Source of the DNA: Chitinispirillum alkaliphilum
GTDB taxonomy: Bacteria > Fibrobacterota > Chitinivibrionia > Chitinivibrionales > Chitinispirillaceae
Length of the DNA: 64,000 nt
NCBI GenBank assembly: GCA_001045525.1
Contig: LDWW01000006.1
Location: 80,030 to 144,029 of the forward strand
Direction of reading: 5' to 3'
Position numbers and translations under genes: made by a program. Below, one piece after another: positions 63,479 through 64,000 of the stretch (within the stretch, counting starts at the first letter, position 1; the number at the start of each line of letters is the position of its first letter). Below the pieces are notes generated by a model. That model saw nothing but the letters and a program-made list of their open reading frames with translations. It was not told the DNA's origin and ran no database searches.

Positions 63479-63960
63479 GATGTTTTTGGGGCTAAAGGCT
63501 TCATATTGCGTCACCCCCTACCGGCACTGTCTTAAGTGTAAGTTATTCAGGGGGGACGCACAGGTATTTGTGGTAGCAGGATGGAGATAAACAGCTTTTC
63601 CTCATCTGTTTACCACGACTCTTTTTGGTGCCCCCTACACGCCCTTTCACTTGGCAATACTCGAGTGGGGGGTTACCACCTTCGCCTCGGGCGACCCTTC
63701 AATATAAGCTGGAATTCCAAGCAAAATACAAGGCTACAACAACAGATGTTTATGGGGCTAAAGGCTCCATATTGCGTCACCCCCTACCGGCACTGTCTTA
63801 AGTGTAAATGATTCAGGGGGGACGCACAGGTATTTGTGGTAGCAGGATGGAGATAAACAGCTTTTTTCCGTCTTTTTACCACGACTGTTTTTGGTGCCCC
63901 CTACACGCCCTTTCACTTGGCAATGCCACAGTGGGGGGTTACCACCTTCGTCCCGCCGCC
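63479..63960. repeat. Dispersed repeat B, two tandem 268-bp copies
   Basis: Each copy begins GATGTTTTTGGGGCTAAAGG or close to it (63479 and about 63747), holds TCACCCCCTACCGGCACTG and GGGGGGACGCACAGG, then TACCACGACT and GGTGCCCCCTACACGCCC, and ends GTGGGGGGTTACCACCTTCG. The first 120 bp match 12142-12262. Confidence 0.85.
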
Positions 63961-64000
63961 GGCGGGACGACCCAAACATAAACACAAAACTTAACATATG

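Overview
The window looks like a chromosome segment from a Fibrobacterota-type bacterium (Fibrobacter / Chitinispirillum relatives). The best evidence is lineage-typical paralogous families: a TIGR02147-type regulator (about 22 kb), a giant lipoprotein with two FISUMP (Fibrobacter succinogenes major paralogous) domains (24-29 kb) and a secreted GH5 cellulase (14-15.6 kb). No rRNA, tRNA or CRISPR array was seen, so the species cannot be fixed.

Layout. 1-11.8 kb is ordinary chromosome: a sugar ABC-transporter operon (binding protein cut by the window edge, two permeases, ATPase), an outer-membrane-like protein, a TPR lipoprotein, small zinc-ribbon genes, a YfcE-like phosphodiesterase, transketolase and a sensor histidine kinase. 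11.9-24 kb is a repeat-rich accessory zone with a frameshifted membrane protein, the cellulase, genes separated by integron attC-like sites (cyclase-family hydrolase, GNAT acetyltransferase), a palindromic tandem array and a truncated lipoprotein next to its probable regulator. 24.3-30.6 kb holds the FISUMP lipoprotein and a PEGA/CsgG-like partner. 30.7-44.3 kb is again mosaic: a dead IS1380-family transposase split by a 318-bp MITE with TA duplication, two DUF3592-like genes, a GIY-YIG protein, a GxxExxY gene embedded in palindromic repeats, Dps, an argC cut short by the repeats, a three-gene attC-like cassette array including a VRR-NUC nuclease, and an unrecognised helical gene family present in three copies.

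44.3-61.8 kb is the centrepiece: a minus-strand, largely translationally coupled phage-defence operon whose core is BREX type 3, in the order brxF, brxC, pglXI, brxHII, pglZ, brxA. Three extra genes are threaded into it: two AlbA_2 (Schlafen-type) ATP-binding proteins on either side of the methyltransferase gene, and a ComEC-like metallo-beta-lactamase-fold protein between the helicase and PglZ. The 1-, 4- and 10-nt overlaps suggest all nine are made together. The known core is expected to methylate host DNA (PglX) and block phage replication (BrxC, PglZ, helicase); the added genes may form a variant module. 61.8-64 kb holds repeat copies and gene remnants.

Several dispersed repeat families (TTTCGTGG palindromes, a leader-like element, a GC-rich element, heptamer repeats inside brxC) recur across the window, and at least two genes have had their 3' ends replaced by repeat DNA.
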